Shown here piece by piece: positions 43,774 through 52,111 of a stretch of DNA of 64,000 nt (the first letter of the stretch is position 1; each line of letters opens with the position of its first letter). The DNA comes from Promicromonospora sp. Populi (GTDB taxonomy: Bacteria > Actinomycetota > Actinomycetes > Actinomycetales > Cellulomonadaceae): positions 2,294,001-2,358,000 of the forward strand of contig NZ_CP163528.1 of NCBI RefSeq assembly GCF_041081105.1, written 5' to 3'. Below the pieces are notes generated by a model. It was not told the DNA's origin and did no database searches. It worked only from the letters and a program-made list of their open reading frames with translations. The position numbers and the translations under genes were made by a program.

Positions 43774-44904
43774 TCAGTGGACGAGCGGCAGTTCGAATCC
43801 GGCCGGGCCGCCATCACCGAAGCTGGCTTGCCAGCGCGCCCGACGACGTCCCTCGTCACCCCTGGGGTAAGCGAGCCCGGCCTCCCTGGCGGCGTTCTCG
43901 ATGCCGCGCATGGTGGCCCCGGTCCCGGCGGGGACTGGGGCGTGTCTCACCCAGGTGCCGTCCTGAAGGGTCCAGACCTCACAGCGGGAGAGCCCGGCCC
44001 GGATGCCGTGCCAGACCCGGACCGCCACGGCCGGGCCGGGCGCGGTGTGGACGGCGGTGGAGAGCTGGGCTGCCAACCGGGACAGCGATGTGGTGTCAGT
44101 GGGGACCAGATCGTGCAGGACCGTGACGGCCCCGTGCTGGTCGATAGTGCCGGTGACCTCATCCGCTGACTGACGCACGGCCTCGGGCGCGTGGCCCATG
44201 GCGTACGAGCGTCCGGCCCAGCGAAGGAGGTCAAGGTCATTCATCCCGTCCCCGACCGCGACGGTGTTCTCGGACACGATGTGCAGGCGTATTCGGAGTG
44301 TTTCCATGGCGGTGGCCTTACTCGTCCCGGCCGCCGTCAGATCGATCCAGTCGGGTCCGGCAGGGGTCGCTGTGGCACCGGTAGCGCCAAGGGCGCCCAG
44401 GTGAACGCCGGTCCCCGGAGCATGGAGTGCGACCCGGGTTGCCGGTGCGACACACAGGTCCGCGACGGGCAGTTGTTTCTGGGCGCCGTTGAGCAACCCG
44501 GGCTCGAACGCGGCGTTGACGTGCCATCCCCAACCGACTTCCTCGACCCCGACCCGCACTCCGGATACGAGCCCCACAGCGCGGCGAATCACCGGGCCAG
44601 GATCGAACCGGCGGGCATCATCGATCACGTATCCCGAGGGTGTGGTCGGAGTCAGGCATACAGTCATGGACCCGTTGGAGCACACCCCGAACCCTTCGAC
44701 CAGCCCCAGCCTCGTGGCTACCGGCAGCAGACCGACAAGCGACCGCCCTGTCGCGAGAACCACGTGGTGCCCGGCCGCCCGCACCAGATCCAGAGCGTCA
44801 ACAGTCCCCGCCGGCACCTTCCCGTCGTGATCGACGAGCGTGCCATCAATGTCCAACGCAACGAGCCGCCGGGTCGTGGTGTGCGTCGGGTTGGCCGTAA
44901 TCAC
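43774..44904 (-). CDS. HAD-superfamily (Cof-type) phosphatase with C-terminal extension
   Basis: 376 residues. GTG 44904 has GGAG eight bases upstream, so the 49 in-frame residues before it were dropped. HAD motif I is LDIDGTLVD (Asp18, Asp20), motif II VLATGRS, and motif IV VGDGMNDLDLL. After the phosphatase domain there are about 100 extra residues (TAVHTAPGPAVAVRVWHGIRAGL...) with no known domain. The substrate is probably a phosphosugar or nucleotide. It marks the left side of a patchwork accessory region. Confidence 0.85.
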   Translation of the reverse strand: MITANPTHTTTRRLVALDIDGTLVDHDGKVPAGTVDALDLVRAAGHHVVLATGRSLVGLLPVATRLGLVEGFGVCSNGSMTVCLTPTTPSGYVIDDARRFDPGPVIRRAVGLVSGVRVGVEEVGWGWHVNAAFEPGLLNGAQKQLPVADLCVAPATRVALHAPGTGVHLGALGATGATATPAGPDWIDLTAAGTSKATAMETLRIRLHIVSENTVAVGDGMNDLDLLRWAGRSYAMGHAPEAVRQSADEVTGTIDQHGAVTVLHDLVPTDTTSLSRLAAQLSTAVHTAPGPAVAVRVWHGIRAGLSRCEVWTLQDGTWVRHAPVPAGTGATMRGIENAAREAGLAYPRGDEGRRRARWQASFGDGGPAGFELPLVH

Positions 44905-45113
44905 GAGTCGGTCTCCTGAGAGTTCTGGAAAGCACGGCATGCGGGCGTCCACGGCCGGGCAAGGCGCGTTCACCGGTCTGGCGACGGTCGCCGTCCTGCA
45001 CTTGCAATGCTTCTGCGTGAGCGCGGACAGCACATCGACACGGCAAGACATCTACCGACATCTTCCCGTCAGGGGTCTGTCGTGGGACGTCGTGGGGTGT
45101 CTAGGCTGTCGGG

Positions 45114-45854
45114 ATGGTCAATGAACGATTCCGCCGTGCGATGCACCGGGGAGGGCTCGATATCCAGTCGCTTGCCGCGGCGGCCGAGGTATCCATGAAG
45201 TCGGTAGAGCGATGGCTCAGCGGCTCGTTGCCTTACCCGCGCACCCGCTACCGGGTCGCCGCGATCCTCCAGGAGGACGAGAGCTATCTGTGGCCGGAGG
45301 CAGTCAACGGAGCTTCCTTGGCAGGCGCGGAAGTGGTCGCGACCTACCCCCGCCGCAATGACGTGCCGCGGCACCTGTGGACCGAGCTGCTGCGCAACTC
45401 CGAACGGGACATCGACCTGCTGGCGTTCGCCGGACTCTTCCTCACCGAGGAGCACCCCGACTGGATGCCCACCCTCGCCGCGAAGGCAGAACAGGGAGCA
45501 CGAGTTCGGATACTCCTCGGTGACCCCGCCGGCAATCAGCTGGCCGCCCGGGACACCGAGTACCGCATCGGAGGCGGGGTCGCCGGCCGGGTCGCCGCAG
45601 TGAAGGCCTACTACGAACAACAGATGCCCGACATGGTCGAGATCCGGTTCCATGACACCCCGCTGTACAACTCCATCTACCGGTTCGACGACGAGATGAT
45701 GGTCAATACCCACGTCTACGGCGTGCTCGCCGCCTACACGCCGACCTTGCATCTACGCCGTATCGACGGCGCATACTTCAACACCTACGTCGAGTCCTAC
45801 GAGCGGGTCTGGGCATCGGCACGGCCCGCCGAAGCCTTGGTGGAATCCAGATGA
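45114..45854 (+). CDS. XRE-family HTH protein with DUF5919/PLD-like C-terminus
   Basis: 246 residues. The N-terminal HTH (about residues 5-60) reads LDIQSLAAAAEVSMKSVERWLSG. The C-terminal domain looks like a degenerate phospholipase-D-type fold (LLAFAGLFLTEEHPDW, VRILLGDPAGN, FDDEMMVNTHVYG) without a clear HKD pair. It overlaps the NUDIX gene by four bases, so the two act together. The same pair is common in Streptomyces. A sensor that binds a nucleotide-like ligand handled by the NUDIX protein is my guess. Confidence 0.75.
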   Translation: MVNERFRRAMHRGGLDIQSLAAAAEVSMKSVERWLSGSLPYPRTRYRVAAILQEDESYLWPEAVNGASLAGAEVVATYPRRNDVPRHLWTELLRNSERDIDLLAFAGLFLTEEHPDWMPTLAAKAEQGARVRILLGDPAGNQLAARDTEYRIGGGVAGRVAAVKAYYEQQMPDMVEIRFHDTPLYNSIYRFDDEMMVNTHVYGVLAAYTPTLHLRRIDGAYFNTYVESYERVWASARPAEALVESR

Positions 45855-46345
45855 GCAAAGGCACCCGCCGGATCGACTACTGGCAGGACCCGGCCGCGCC
45901 GAAACCGACCAGCCGCAAGACCTCGGCCTCGGTGTTCGTGCGCGACGACCAGGGGCGCCTGCTGCTCCTGCAGCGGGTCGACAACGACCTGTGGACCATC
46001 CCCACCGGCGGAGTCAAGAAGGGCGAGACCGTCGGACAGGCCGGTGTCCGCGAGTGCCGTGAAGAGACCGGGCTCGACGTCGAAGTCACCGGCCTGGTCG
46101 GGGTGTTCTCCACCCCGGACCACGTCATCGTCTACCTGCACGGCGACAAGGTCGACGAGGTGCGCCAACCCATCAACATCTGCCTACGCGCCCGCCTGAT
46201 CGGCGGACAGATCACACCCGAACCATCCGAGGCAGCCGACGTCCGGTGGGTCGACCCCGCCCACCTCGACGACTACCCGATCCACCCAGCCCTCCGGGCC
46301 CGAATCGACCACGGGCTGAACTCACCAGAGCCCTACATCGCCTGA
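45851..46345 (+). CDS. NUDIX hydrolase
   Basis: 164 residues. The NUDIX box runs from Gly53 to about Val77, with GGVKKGET then RECREETGLDV, so all catalytic acidic residues are present. It hydrolyses a nucleoside diphosphate linked to another moiety. The tail ends in a helix (PIHPALRARIDHGL) typical of the DUF5919-linked family. Translation is coupled to the upstream HTH gene. Confidence 0.9.
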   Translation: MSKGTRRIDYWQDPAAPKPTSRKTSASVFVRDDQGRLLLLQRVDNDLWTIPTGGVKKGETVGQAGVRECREETGLDVEVTGLVGVFSTPDHVIVYLHGDKVDEVRQPINICLRARLIGGQITPEPSEAADVRWVDPAHLDDYPIHPALRARIDHGLNSPEPYIA

Positions 46346-46418
46346 GCGCCCCGTCGATCCTCGCTCGTGCTTCCGCATCAACGTGTCGATCGTCAATGCT
46401 CACCAGTAGGGAGATCCG

Positions 46419-46910
46419 ATGCCCGTCCAGGTAGCCGTGTGCGGCCCACGCTTCTGCACGGAACGAGACAAAGATCAGGCTTACGAGGTGGGGCGCTTGC
46501 TCGCCCAGGCTGGGGCCACCGTCCTTAACGGCGGTGGCATCGGCGTCATGGCTGCCGTCTCGGCGGGCGCACGCTCGGCAGACGGGCTCGTCATCGGCAT
46601 CCGTCCTGGAGCCACCCGCGACGACGCGAACCCTGACCTGAGTGCCGTACTGGTCACGAACATGGGCGAGGCCCGCAACGCCATCCTGGTGTGGTCGGCC
46701 GACGCGGTCATCGTCGTCGGCGGCTCGTGGGGCACCCTGTCCGAGCTCGCCCTGGCCAAGCGGCGCGGCGTACCGGTCGTCAGCCTTGGCGGCTGGCAGA
46801 TCCTGGACGCTGATGGCAACCCCGTGCCCGACGCACCGCCGACCGCGGCGACACCGCGGGATGCCGTCACGTTCGCCCTCTCACGACCCGGCGAACCAGG
46901 GAGCCCATAG
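46419..46910 (+). CDS. SLOG/LOG-family (TIGR00725-type) nucleotide-binding protein
   Basis: 163 residues with AGGGAG before ATG. A Rossmann-like fold has VAVCGP at the N-terminus, LNGGGIGVMAAVSAGA, and the GSWGTLSELALAKRRGVPVV motif of TIGR00725/LOG proteins. Relatives release cytokinin-type bases from nucleotides or sense nucleotide signals. The function here is unknown. Placement after HTH and NUDIX genes suggests a nucleotide-based role. Confidence 0.85.
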   Translation: MPVQVAVCGPRFCTERDKDQAYEVGRLLAQAGATVLNGGGIGVMAAVSAGARSADGLVIGIRPGATRDDANPDLSAVLVTNMGEARNAILVWSADAVIVVGGSWGTLSELALAKRRGVPVVSLGGWQILDADGNPVPDAPPTAATPRDAVTFALSRPGEPGSP

Positions 46911-46986
46911 TTAACAGTGCAGGCACGCCGACCAACCGTCGAGCGCGCGTCAACCCGACCCACCGTTCAGAAGGAACCGATCACGA

Positions 46987-47396
46987 ATGACTCTGCCCCG
47001 CAGCAACGACGACTGGATCAAGGGCATCCCCGGCGACGGCGTCGTTACGCTCGGCGACCCCTGGCTCAAGGCTCCCACCGCGCCGAGACCGGCCTGATCC
47101 AGATGCTCAACCCCGTCATCGTCGAACGCTCCAGCGAGACCGTGCTCGACTGGGAAGGCTGCTTCAGCATGCCGGGCTACATGGGACTGGTCCCCAGGGC
47201 AGCGAGCCTCACCGTCCGGTACACCGCCGAGTCCGGAGAGGCGGTCACCAGAGAGTTCACCGGGTACGCCGCCCGCGTCGTCCAGCATGAAACGGACCAC
47301 CTCGACGGCTTCGTGTACATCGACCGCATGCCCGACATGACGAGTCTCACCACCACGCAGAACTACCTCGACCACCACCGCCCTACGCCGGCCTAG
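46987..47396 (+). pseudogene. Peptide deformylase remnant with internal deletion
   Basis: The start is intact (ATG 46987; LPRSNDDWIKGIPGDGVVTLGDP), then that frame stops at 47097. The C-terminal half continues in another frame with EGCFSMPGYMGLVPR and VVQHETDHLDGFVYIDRMPD, the second and third deformylase motifs. About 50 codons between them, including the GxGLAAPQ motif, are gone. Without that motif the product cannot be an active deformylase. The housekeeping def must lie elsewhere. Confidence 0.85.
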
Positions 47397-47404
47397 GGTC
47401 AAGG

Positions 47405-48082
47405 TCAGGCATGGATGCACGCGGCGATCCCGTCGAGCTGCTCAGGCGGATCCGGGTAGCGGACCGCCACTCCCCCGGCCACCCGCCGTGCGGTCCAGCA
47501 CGCGACAGCAGCATCGAGAACGTCGTCCGGACCCGCGACCAGCCCTGCGAGGCCAACGTCAGCAGGGAACACGAGCCCGGCTTCCGCCAACAGGGCGCGC
47601 CGGTCTTCCAACCCCGCCCAAGTCGACTTCGCGGCCGGCAAATGGCGGTCCGCGAGGAAAGCGAACGACGCCTCGGGATGCACCTCCACGATGCGACGGT
47701 CGATCGACCGAACAACCTGGTCCACCTCGAGGATCCGAGGTGCCAGAGCCCAAGCCTGCTGGCTGATCCCCTTGTTCATCACCCGACGAGCCTCGGCGGA
47801 CGCCTCCGCGTAGACCGACGCCGCCAGCACCGTGCGCGGCGGAGTCATGAACACCGACCGCCACCGCGGGCCGACTGCCCTGCGCGCCAACACGTCAGCC
47901 TGCCTCGGTTCGGCACCAGAAGGCAGTCCGATCGGGATGTCGATACCGACCACCTCGACCGTGCCATCGGCATCTGCTGCAGCAACAAGTCCGGTCAGCG
48001 TCGCATCCGCGTAAACACGGAGATCACTGGCGACCGCGACCCAGTACTTCCCTGCGGCGTCGACACCCAGCACCCGAACCAT
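47405..48082 (-). CDS. DUF429-family protein
   Basis: 225 residues starting VRVLGVDAAGKYWVAV, with VVGIDIPIGLP, RSVFMTPPR and VEVHPEASFAFL, the conserved positions of DUF429 (predicted RNase H-like nuclease fold; the Asp and Glu residues are metal-ligand candidates). The biochemical activity is undetermined. It is convergent with the broken deformylase, eight bases apart. Confidence 0.85.
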   Translation of the reverse strand: MVRVLGVDAAGKYWVAVASDLRVYADATLTGLVAAADADGTVEVVGIDIPIGLPSGAEPRQADVLARRAVGPRWRSVFMTPPRTVLAASVYAEASAEARRVMNKGISQQAWALAPRILEVDQVVRSIDRRIVEVHPEASFAFLADRHLPAAKSTWAGLEDRRALLAEAGLVFPADVGLAGLVAGPDDVLDAAVACWTARRVAGGVAVRYPDPPEQLDGIAACIHA

Positions 48083-48146
48083 CGCTCTATAGTGTCCGAC
48101 CGGCAGTTCCCAAGCACGGCCCGTCGAGATGAGCAGGGGGCCATCG

Positions 48147-48524
48147 CTAGTCGACCAACCGGTCGTACCCCACGTAGAACCGCGCCGACCCCGCCCCCGT
48201 GTCCATCACCCCGGTAACCACGCGCCGCAGGTCGAGCACACCCTGGAACGCGCTTGTCTCCCCCTCGGGCATCACCTCGGCCGCCAGTTCCTCCCCCGAC
48301 ATCCCGTCCGGAGCGTCCACAGTGAGCTCCCGCCAGCAGCCTCCGGAGCCGCAGCCCATGTCCTCGGCGACCACCCGCGCGCCGTCGGGCAACGCGGGCA
48401 GGGCCGACGCCGGAGGCTTTGCCCACTCGTCGACGAGCAACCACAACGGAGGGAACGTCAGACCCACTGCCGCGACCACGGCAAGCCCGACCACTCCACG
48501 GACGACGGTTCGGGCGCGCACCAT
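48147..48524 (-). CDS. Small membrane-anchored protein of unknown function
   Basis: 125 residues from ATG 48524. An N-terminal hydrophobic helix (about residues 8-30, with a short basic lead) is followed by an extracytoplasmic domain with two close cysteines (MGCGSGGCW). The upstream in-frame start at 48575 looks less likely. No family recognised. Confidence 0.6.
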   Translation of the reverse strand: MVRARTVVRGVVGLAVVAAVGLTFPPLWLLVDEWAKPPASALPALPDGARVVAEDMGCGSGGCWRELTVDAPDGMSGEELAAEVMPEGETSAFQGVLDLRRVVTGVMDTGAGSARFYVGYDRLVD

Positions 48525-48602
48525 GCGCAGACGATACCGACTGGCCGCGCAGGCCCTGGACCGTGCAGGCCCCACCCGGTACTGAGCCAGGAGGACGCCA
48601 GC

Positions 48603-48648
48603 GGTCGGGTCAGGTCAAGCAGTCAGGTCAGGTCAGGCGGTCAGGTCA
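48603..48648. repeat. GTCAG pentamer array over the stop codon of the secreted-protein gene
   Basis: Seven GTCAG units occur within 46 bp (CTGAC on the minus strand). The TGA stop of the minus-strand gene ending at 48646 is in the first unit, so stops are repeated in several frames after it. Confidence 0.75.
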
Positions 48649-49902
48649 GCGCGAGTAGAACCGCATGTACCAGAACCCGTCGGCGGGCGGCTCCCCACCC
48701 ACACCGTCGCCGTCGTCCTCGTACTCGTACGTCACCACGACGGGGCCCCGTGAGCTGGCGTCCACCTGGAACGGCCCGCCGTTGGAGTAGTCGGAGAGGT
48801 GCCTCTGGTTCAGGACGCCGTCGGCCCGGTCCACCGTCAGGATGTCCGCGATCTCCACCCCCTCGCACACCAGGTTGATGTCGTCGATGTCGTGCCGGAT
48901 CCCGACGGCCACGTAGGACCGCCCGCCAGGGACCATGCCGACGCCGAACTGGATGCCCTTGTCGCAGCTCGGGTCGGTCGGCGCGTCATGCCACCAGAGC
49001 AGCTTCTCGGCACGCCACTGCGGATCCGCGAACCGGGTGCGGATCTCGTACCGCCCGCTGGTCTTGACGGCCCAGATCAGGCGCGTCCCGGTGGTGCCGG
49101 TGGCGAGCACGGCCCGCGTGCTGGTGCGGAACTGGTAGCGCGGAAGCGTCGTGCTGGTGGTCTGCCGCCAGAGCTTGTTGCCCGCGATCACCGTCTCCCG
49201 GCCCTGCCCGTCAGTGACTATCGAGATCTTCGGCCGGGTGTTGTTCACGCTGCCGAGGTCACCCGCGGAAGCCCAGGTGCTCGACCCCTTCTGAAGGACC
49301 ACCCGTCCGATCTGCGACGTCGCTCCGGTCCGGTCCGCCCAGACCACCGTGACCTTGCCGGCGTCGTTGATCACCACGTCCGCCAGCGCGCCGGCCAGAT
49401 CGTTCGCCAGGGGGACGGTCTGCCAGGTGCCGCCGCGGATCAAGCGGCTCAGCTGCGGCGTCCCACCGCCGGGGGCCGTCCAGAGCAGCGCGGCATCTCC
49501 GTTGGTGTTGCCGACCAGCTTCGACTCCCCGATCGCCGCGGCGATCTGCACGGGACCGCCCCAGCTCGAACCGTTGAACACCCGCGACACGTTCCCGGTC
49601 ACGGCCACGGCATAGTCGTCGGGACCCGCGACGACGCCGCCCTCGGACCGGACCGGTACCTCGACGGAGGACCAGTCCGCCCCCACGCCGTGCTCGAGGA
49701 ACGAGTAGTCCAGGATGTCCGGGTCGGGCAGCCCGACGGCGAACACGCGGCCCGACCCGGACACGTCCACGTCGCGATACATCACGTCGTAGCGCTCGTT
49801 CGGCCAGCCGGGCGCCGGGTCCCCCGGTGCGGCCGACGCCGTCGGCGCAACGAGACCGGTCAGGGCGGCTGCCGCGATGACCACGGCTGCAGATCGACGC
49901 AT
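48646..49902 (-). CDS. Secreted protein with repeated beta-propeller-like strands
   Basis: 418 residues from ATG 49902, with GGAGG four bases upstream; the longer in-frame start adds non-signal residues. The signal peptide ends at ASA-APG. The mature protein has regularly spaced Ser/Gly/Trp strands (GSSTWASAGDLG, GGTWQTVPLA, NGSSWGGPVQI), suggesting a six- to seven-bladed propeller. No catalytic motif was recognised. Confidence 0.75.
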   Translation of the reverse strand: MRRSAAVVIAAAALTGLVAPTASAAPGDPAPGWPNERYDVMYRDVDVSGSGRVFAVGLPDPDILDYSFLEHGVGADWSSVEVPVRSEGGVVAGPDDYAVAVTGNVSRVFNGSSWGGPVQIAAAIGESKLVGNTNGDAALLWTAPGGGTPQLSRLIRGGTWQTVPLANDLAGALADVVINDAGKVTVVWADRTGATSQIGRVVLQKGSSTWASAGDLGSVNNTRPKISIVTDGQGRETVIAGNKLWRQTTSTTLPRYQFRTSTRAVLATGTTGTRLIWAVKTSGRYEIRTRFADPQWRAEKLLWWHDAPTDPSCDKGIQFGVGMVPGGRSYVAVGIRHDIDDINLVCEGVEIADILTVDRADGVLNQRHLSDYSNGGPFQVDASSRGPVVVTYEYEDDGDGVGGEPPADGFWYMRFYSR

Positions 49903-50215
49903 GATGCCTCCAGTGCTCGGCGGCACGTGCCACTGCCACCCGCAGCCGGAGGCGTCGTCGCCTGCAGGCCGGAGGGTGCGCACGGCCTGGCTCGATCATC
50001 ACACGATCCCGCGAAGCCCGTCGGCCGTTTCACCCCGCACGTCACCCCCAGGTCATTCGGCCGGCAGCGGGTCGCGCAGCACGTCGAGCGCGGTCACGAT
50101 CATGGACTCCGGGAGCCCGGGCCGGACGGCGTCGAGCAGCAGGGCGGCCAGGTACGCCGACGACGTCGGCGCCCCGCTGAGCGAGCCAGGCCCCGAAACG
50201 GGCGCGATCCGGTAC

Positions 50216-50632
50216 CTACGCCGTGAGGCGGTCCGCTTCGGCCAGCAGCAGGTCGCCGAAAGGCTGCATGCCGATACTGCAGGCATAGACGCCGCTGAAG
50301 ATCGGAGCCCCGAGGCGCTCCAGCAGCAGGGCTTGCCGACCCAGGTCTTCGCCCAGCAGCTTGGCGCAGCCCGCTCCGTCCGCCAGGCGCAGCAGCGTGG
50401 CCTCCGGCCCGACGTCCCGGCCCGGCACACCGATCTTGAGGACGGCGGGAGCTCCGTCGGCCAGCGTCACCTCAAGGACCAGGGCGACGTGCCCACCCGC
50501 GAGGCTGGGCCCGATCAGCAGGGACCACTCCTGGGCCAGCGAGTCGACCATGCCCGGCAGCTCGTCCAGCCAGGATTCATGCCCGCTGGCTATCACCGTC
50601 TTGCGGACCTGGTCAGGAATGTCGAGGCGCAC
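50216..50632 (-). pseudogene. Truncated aminoglycoside/hydroxyurea kinase (APH(6)-like) remnant
   Basis: 138 residues with the N-lobe of the streptomycin-6-kinase family: LVLEVTLADGAPAVLKIGVPG (ATP-binding Lys), GPEATLLRLADGAGCAKLL and QALLLERLG. The catalytic HGDLH-type loop and the whole C-lobe are missing. Downstream, 50053-50215 keeps an open stretch in another frame (LAALLLDAVRPGLPES), and the 313 bp between this gene and the signal-peptide gene hold nothing else I can support. It is probably a decaying gene. Confidence 0.6.
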
Positions 50633-50756
50633 ACCGCCAGGCTAGTCCGGGTGCCTCCTGCCGGGCCCTGCGCTAGACGCCATCTGGTCGAGGGACCGAC
50701 GAAAGGTCCGCTACTGCGCGGCAGCAGATCTCTCCACACGAATTTTGAACTCGATT

Positions 50757-50781
50757 GAACCGATCGCCCCTTTCACCCGTC
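50757..50781 (+). promoter_or_regulatory. ECF sigma-type promoter of the yceI-sigma-anti-sigma operon
   Basis: GAACC (50757-50761), 16 bp, CGTC (50778-50781) matches the AAC...CGT pattern of ECF-dependent promoters. It lies 53 bp before yceI, first gene of an operon that encodes an ECF sigma factor, so autoregulation is likely. Confidence 0.55.
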
Positions 50782-50833
50782 GTGTGGGTCAGGGGCCGAC
50801 GTCCGGTCGGCCTGCGAACGAGAGGGGCGGAGC

Positions 50834-51514
50834 GTGCGCAGAGGGACAAAGGTGGCAGTAAGTGTCGGTGCGGCGGTAGTCGTGCTCGGTGGGGCAGCCG
50901 CGATCTGGGGACCGGGTCTGTACGCGGCTCAGGCACCCGAGGCGGCGGAGGTGCCCACGCTCGAGGAGTCGGCAGTACCGCTGCCCGACTCCGAGGCGGC
51001 TGCCGGCACATGGACCGTGAGCGAGGGGTCGTTCGCCGGGTACCGCGTCGACGAAGTGCTGAACAACGCGGACGTGACCGTCACCGGCCGGACCGAGGAC
51101 GTCACCGGGTCGATCACCGTCGCGGACGGCTCGCTGACGGAGGCCACCGTCGAGGTGGACATGGCGAGCGTCGCGACCGACGAGGCCAACCGCGACGACT
51201 TCTTCCGGACCAACGCGCTGGAGGTCGGCACGTACCCGACGGCGACCTTCGAGCTCACCGAGCCCGCAACGATCGAGGAGGGCGCGACGGCCGTCGAGCT
51301 GACGGGCGACCTCACCGTCCACGGCGTCACGCAGCCCGCGACCTTCGAGGGTGAGGTCGCGGGAGACGCGGCCAGCGGCGACGTCGTGCAGGTCATCGGG
51401 AGCATCCCGATCACGTTCGCCGACTTCGACGTGGACGCCCCCTCCCTCGGGTTCGTGACGGTGGAGAATGAGGGCAGCATCGAGTTCTCGCTGCAGCTCC
51501 AGCCTGGCCAGTGA
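50834..51514 (+). CDS. YceI-family secreted/anchored protein
   Basis: 226 residues from GTG 50834. An N-terminal signal-anchor (about residues 7-30) is followed by the YceI lipocalin-like barrel: GTWTVSEGSFAGYRVDEVLN, GSLTEATVEVDMASVATDEANRDDFFRTNALEVGTYPTATFELTEP and LTGDLTVHGVTQPATFE. YceI proteins bind isoprenoids or amphiphiles. It heads an operon with an ECF sigma/anti-sigma pair, so it is probably an envelope-stress target of that sigma factor. Confidence 0.9.
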   Translation: MRRGTKVAVSVGAAVVVLGGAAAIWGPGLYAAQAPEAAEVPTLEESAVPLPDSEAAAGTWTVSEGSFAGYRVDEVLNNADVTVTGRTEDVTGSITVADGSLTEATVEVDMASVATDEANRDDFFRTNALEVGTYPTATFELTEPATIEEGATAVELTGDLTVHGVTQPATFEGEVAGDAASGDVVQVIGSIPITFADFDVDAPSLGFVTVENEGSIEFSLQLQPGQ

Positions 51515-51542
51515 CAGCCTGACCAGTGACAGCAGTGACAGC
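51503..51542 (+). repeat. 15-bp tandem duplication over the yceI stop
   Basis: CCTGGCCAGTGACAG (51503) is followed directly by CCTGACCAGTGACAG (51518), and CAGTGACAGC occurs a third time at 51533. The TGA stop of yceI (51512-51514) is in the first unit, with further TGA triplets in the later ones. Confidence 0.8.
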
Positions 51543-51586
51543 TCGAAAGTGACGGCAGTGCCGACGACGACGGAGGTGATCGGACC

Positions 51587-52111
51587 GTGAGCAGAGGTGA
51601 CCCGCCCGCGGGTGCCGAGGACGAGCTCCTCGCCTCCGTGCACAACACGCACGCCGGTGCGCTGTACCGGTACGTCGTGCGCCGCACGGGCGACGAGGAG
51701 GAGGCACGCGACGTGGTGCAGGAGACCCTGCTGCGCGCGTGGCGGCACCCTGAGGTTCTGGAACGCTCGGAGGAGTCGGTTCGTGCGTGGCTGTTCACGG
51801 TCGCGCGGAACCTCACGGTCGATCACCTCCGCAGCGCCCGGCGCACCCGCGAGCGGGCCACCGGTCACGTCCCCGACCGCGAGGAGCGAGACACGACCCA
51901 GGCCGTGCTCGACTCCTGGCTCGTCGCGGACGCGCTGGTATCACTGTCGCCGGCACACCGGGCGGTCGTCGTAGGCGCGTACTACGGCGGCCGCTCGGTG
52001 GCCGAGCTCGCGACCGAGCTGAGCATCGCCCCCGGGACGGTGAAGTCGCGCCTGCACTACGGGCTGCGTGCGCTGCGCCTGGCCCTGCAGGAAAAAGGAG
52101 TCACGTCATGA
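51587..52111 (+). CDS. ECF-type RNA polymerase sigma factor
   Basis: 174 residues. Sigma region 2 (RYVVRRTGDEEEARDVVQETLLRAWRHPE, then RAWLFTVARNLTVDHLRS) and region 4 (AHRAVVVGAYYGGRSVAELATELSIAPGTVKSRLHYGLRALR) are both present, with nothing between, as in ECF factors. It is immediately followed by an overlapping zinc-type anti-sigma gene and preceded by yceI, resembling SigK/SigL-RskA groups. The promoter at 50757-50781 is the probable self-recognised site. Confidence 0.92.
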   Translation: MSRGDPPAGAEDELLASVHNTHAGALYRYVVRRTGDEEEARDVVQETLLRAWRHPEVLERSEESVRAWLFTVARNLTVDHLRSARRTRERATGHVPDREERDTTQAVLDSWLVADALVSLSPAHRAVVVGAYYGGRSVAELATELSIAPGTVKSRLHYGLRALRLALQEKGVTS

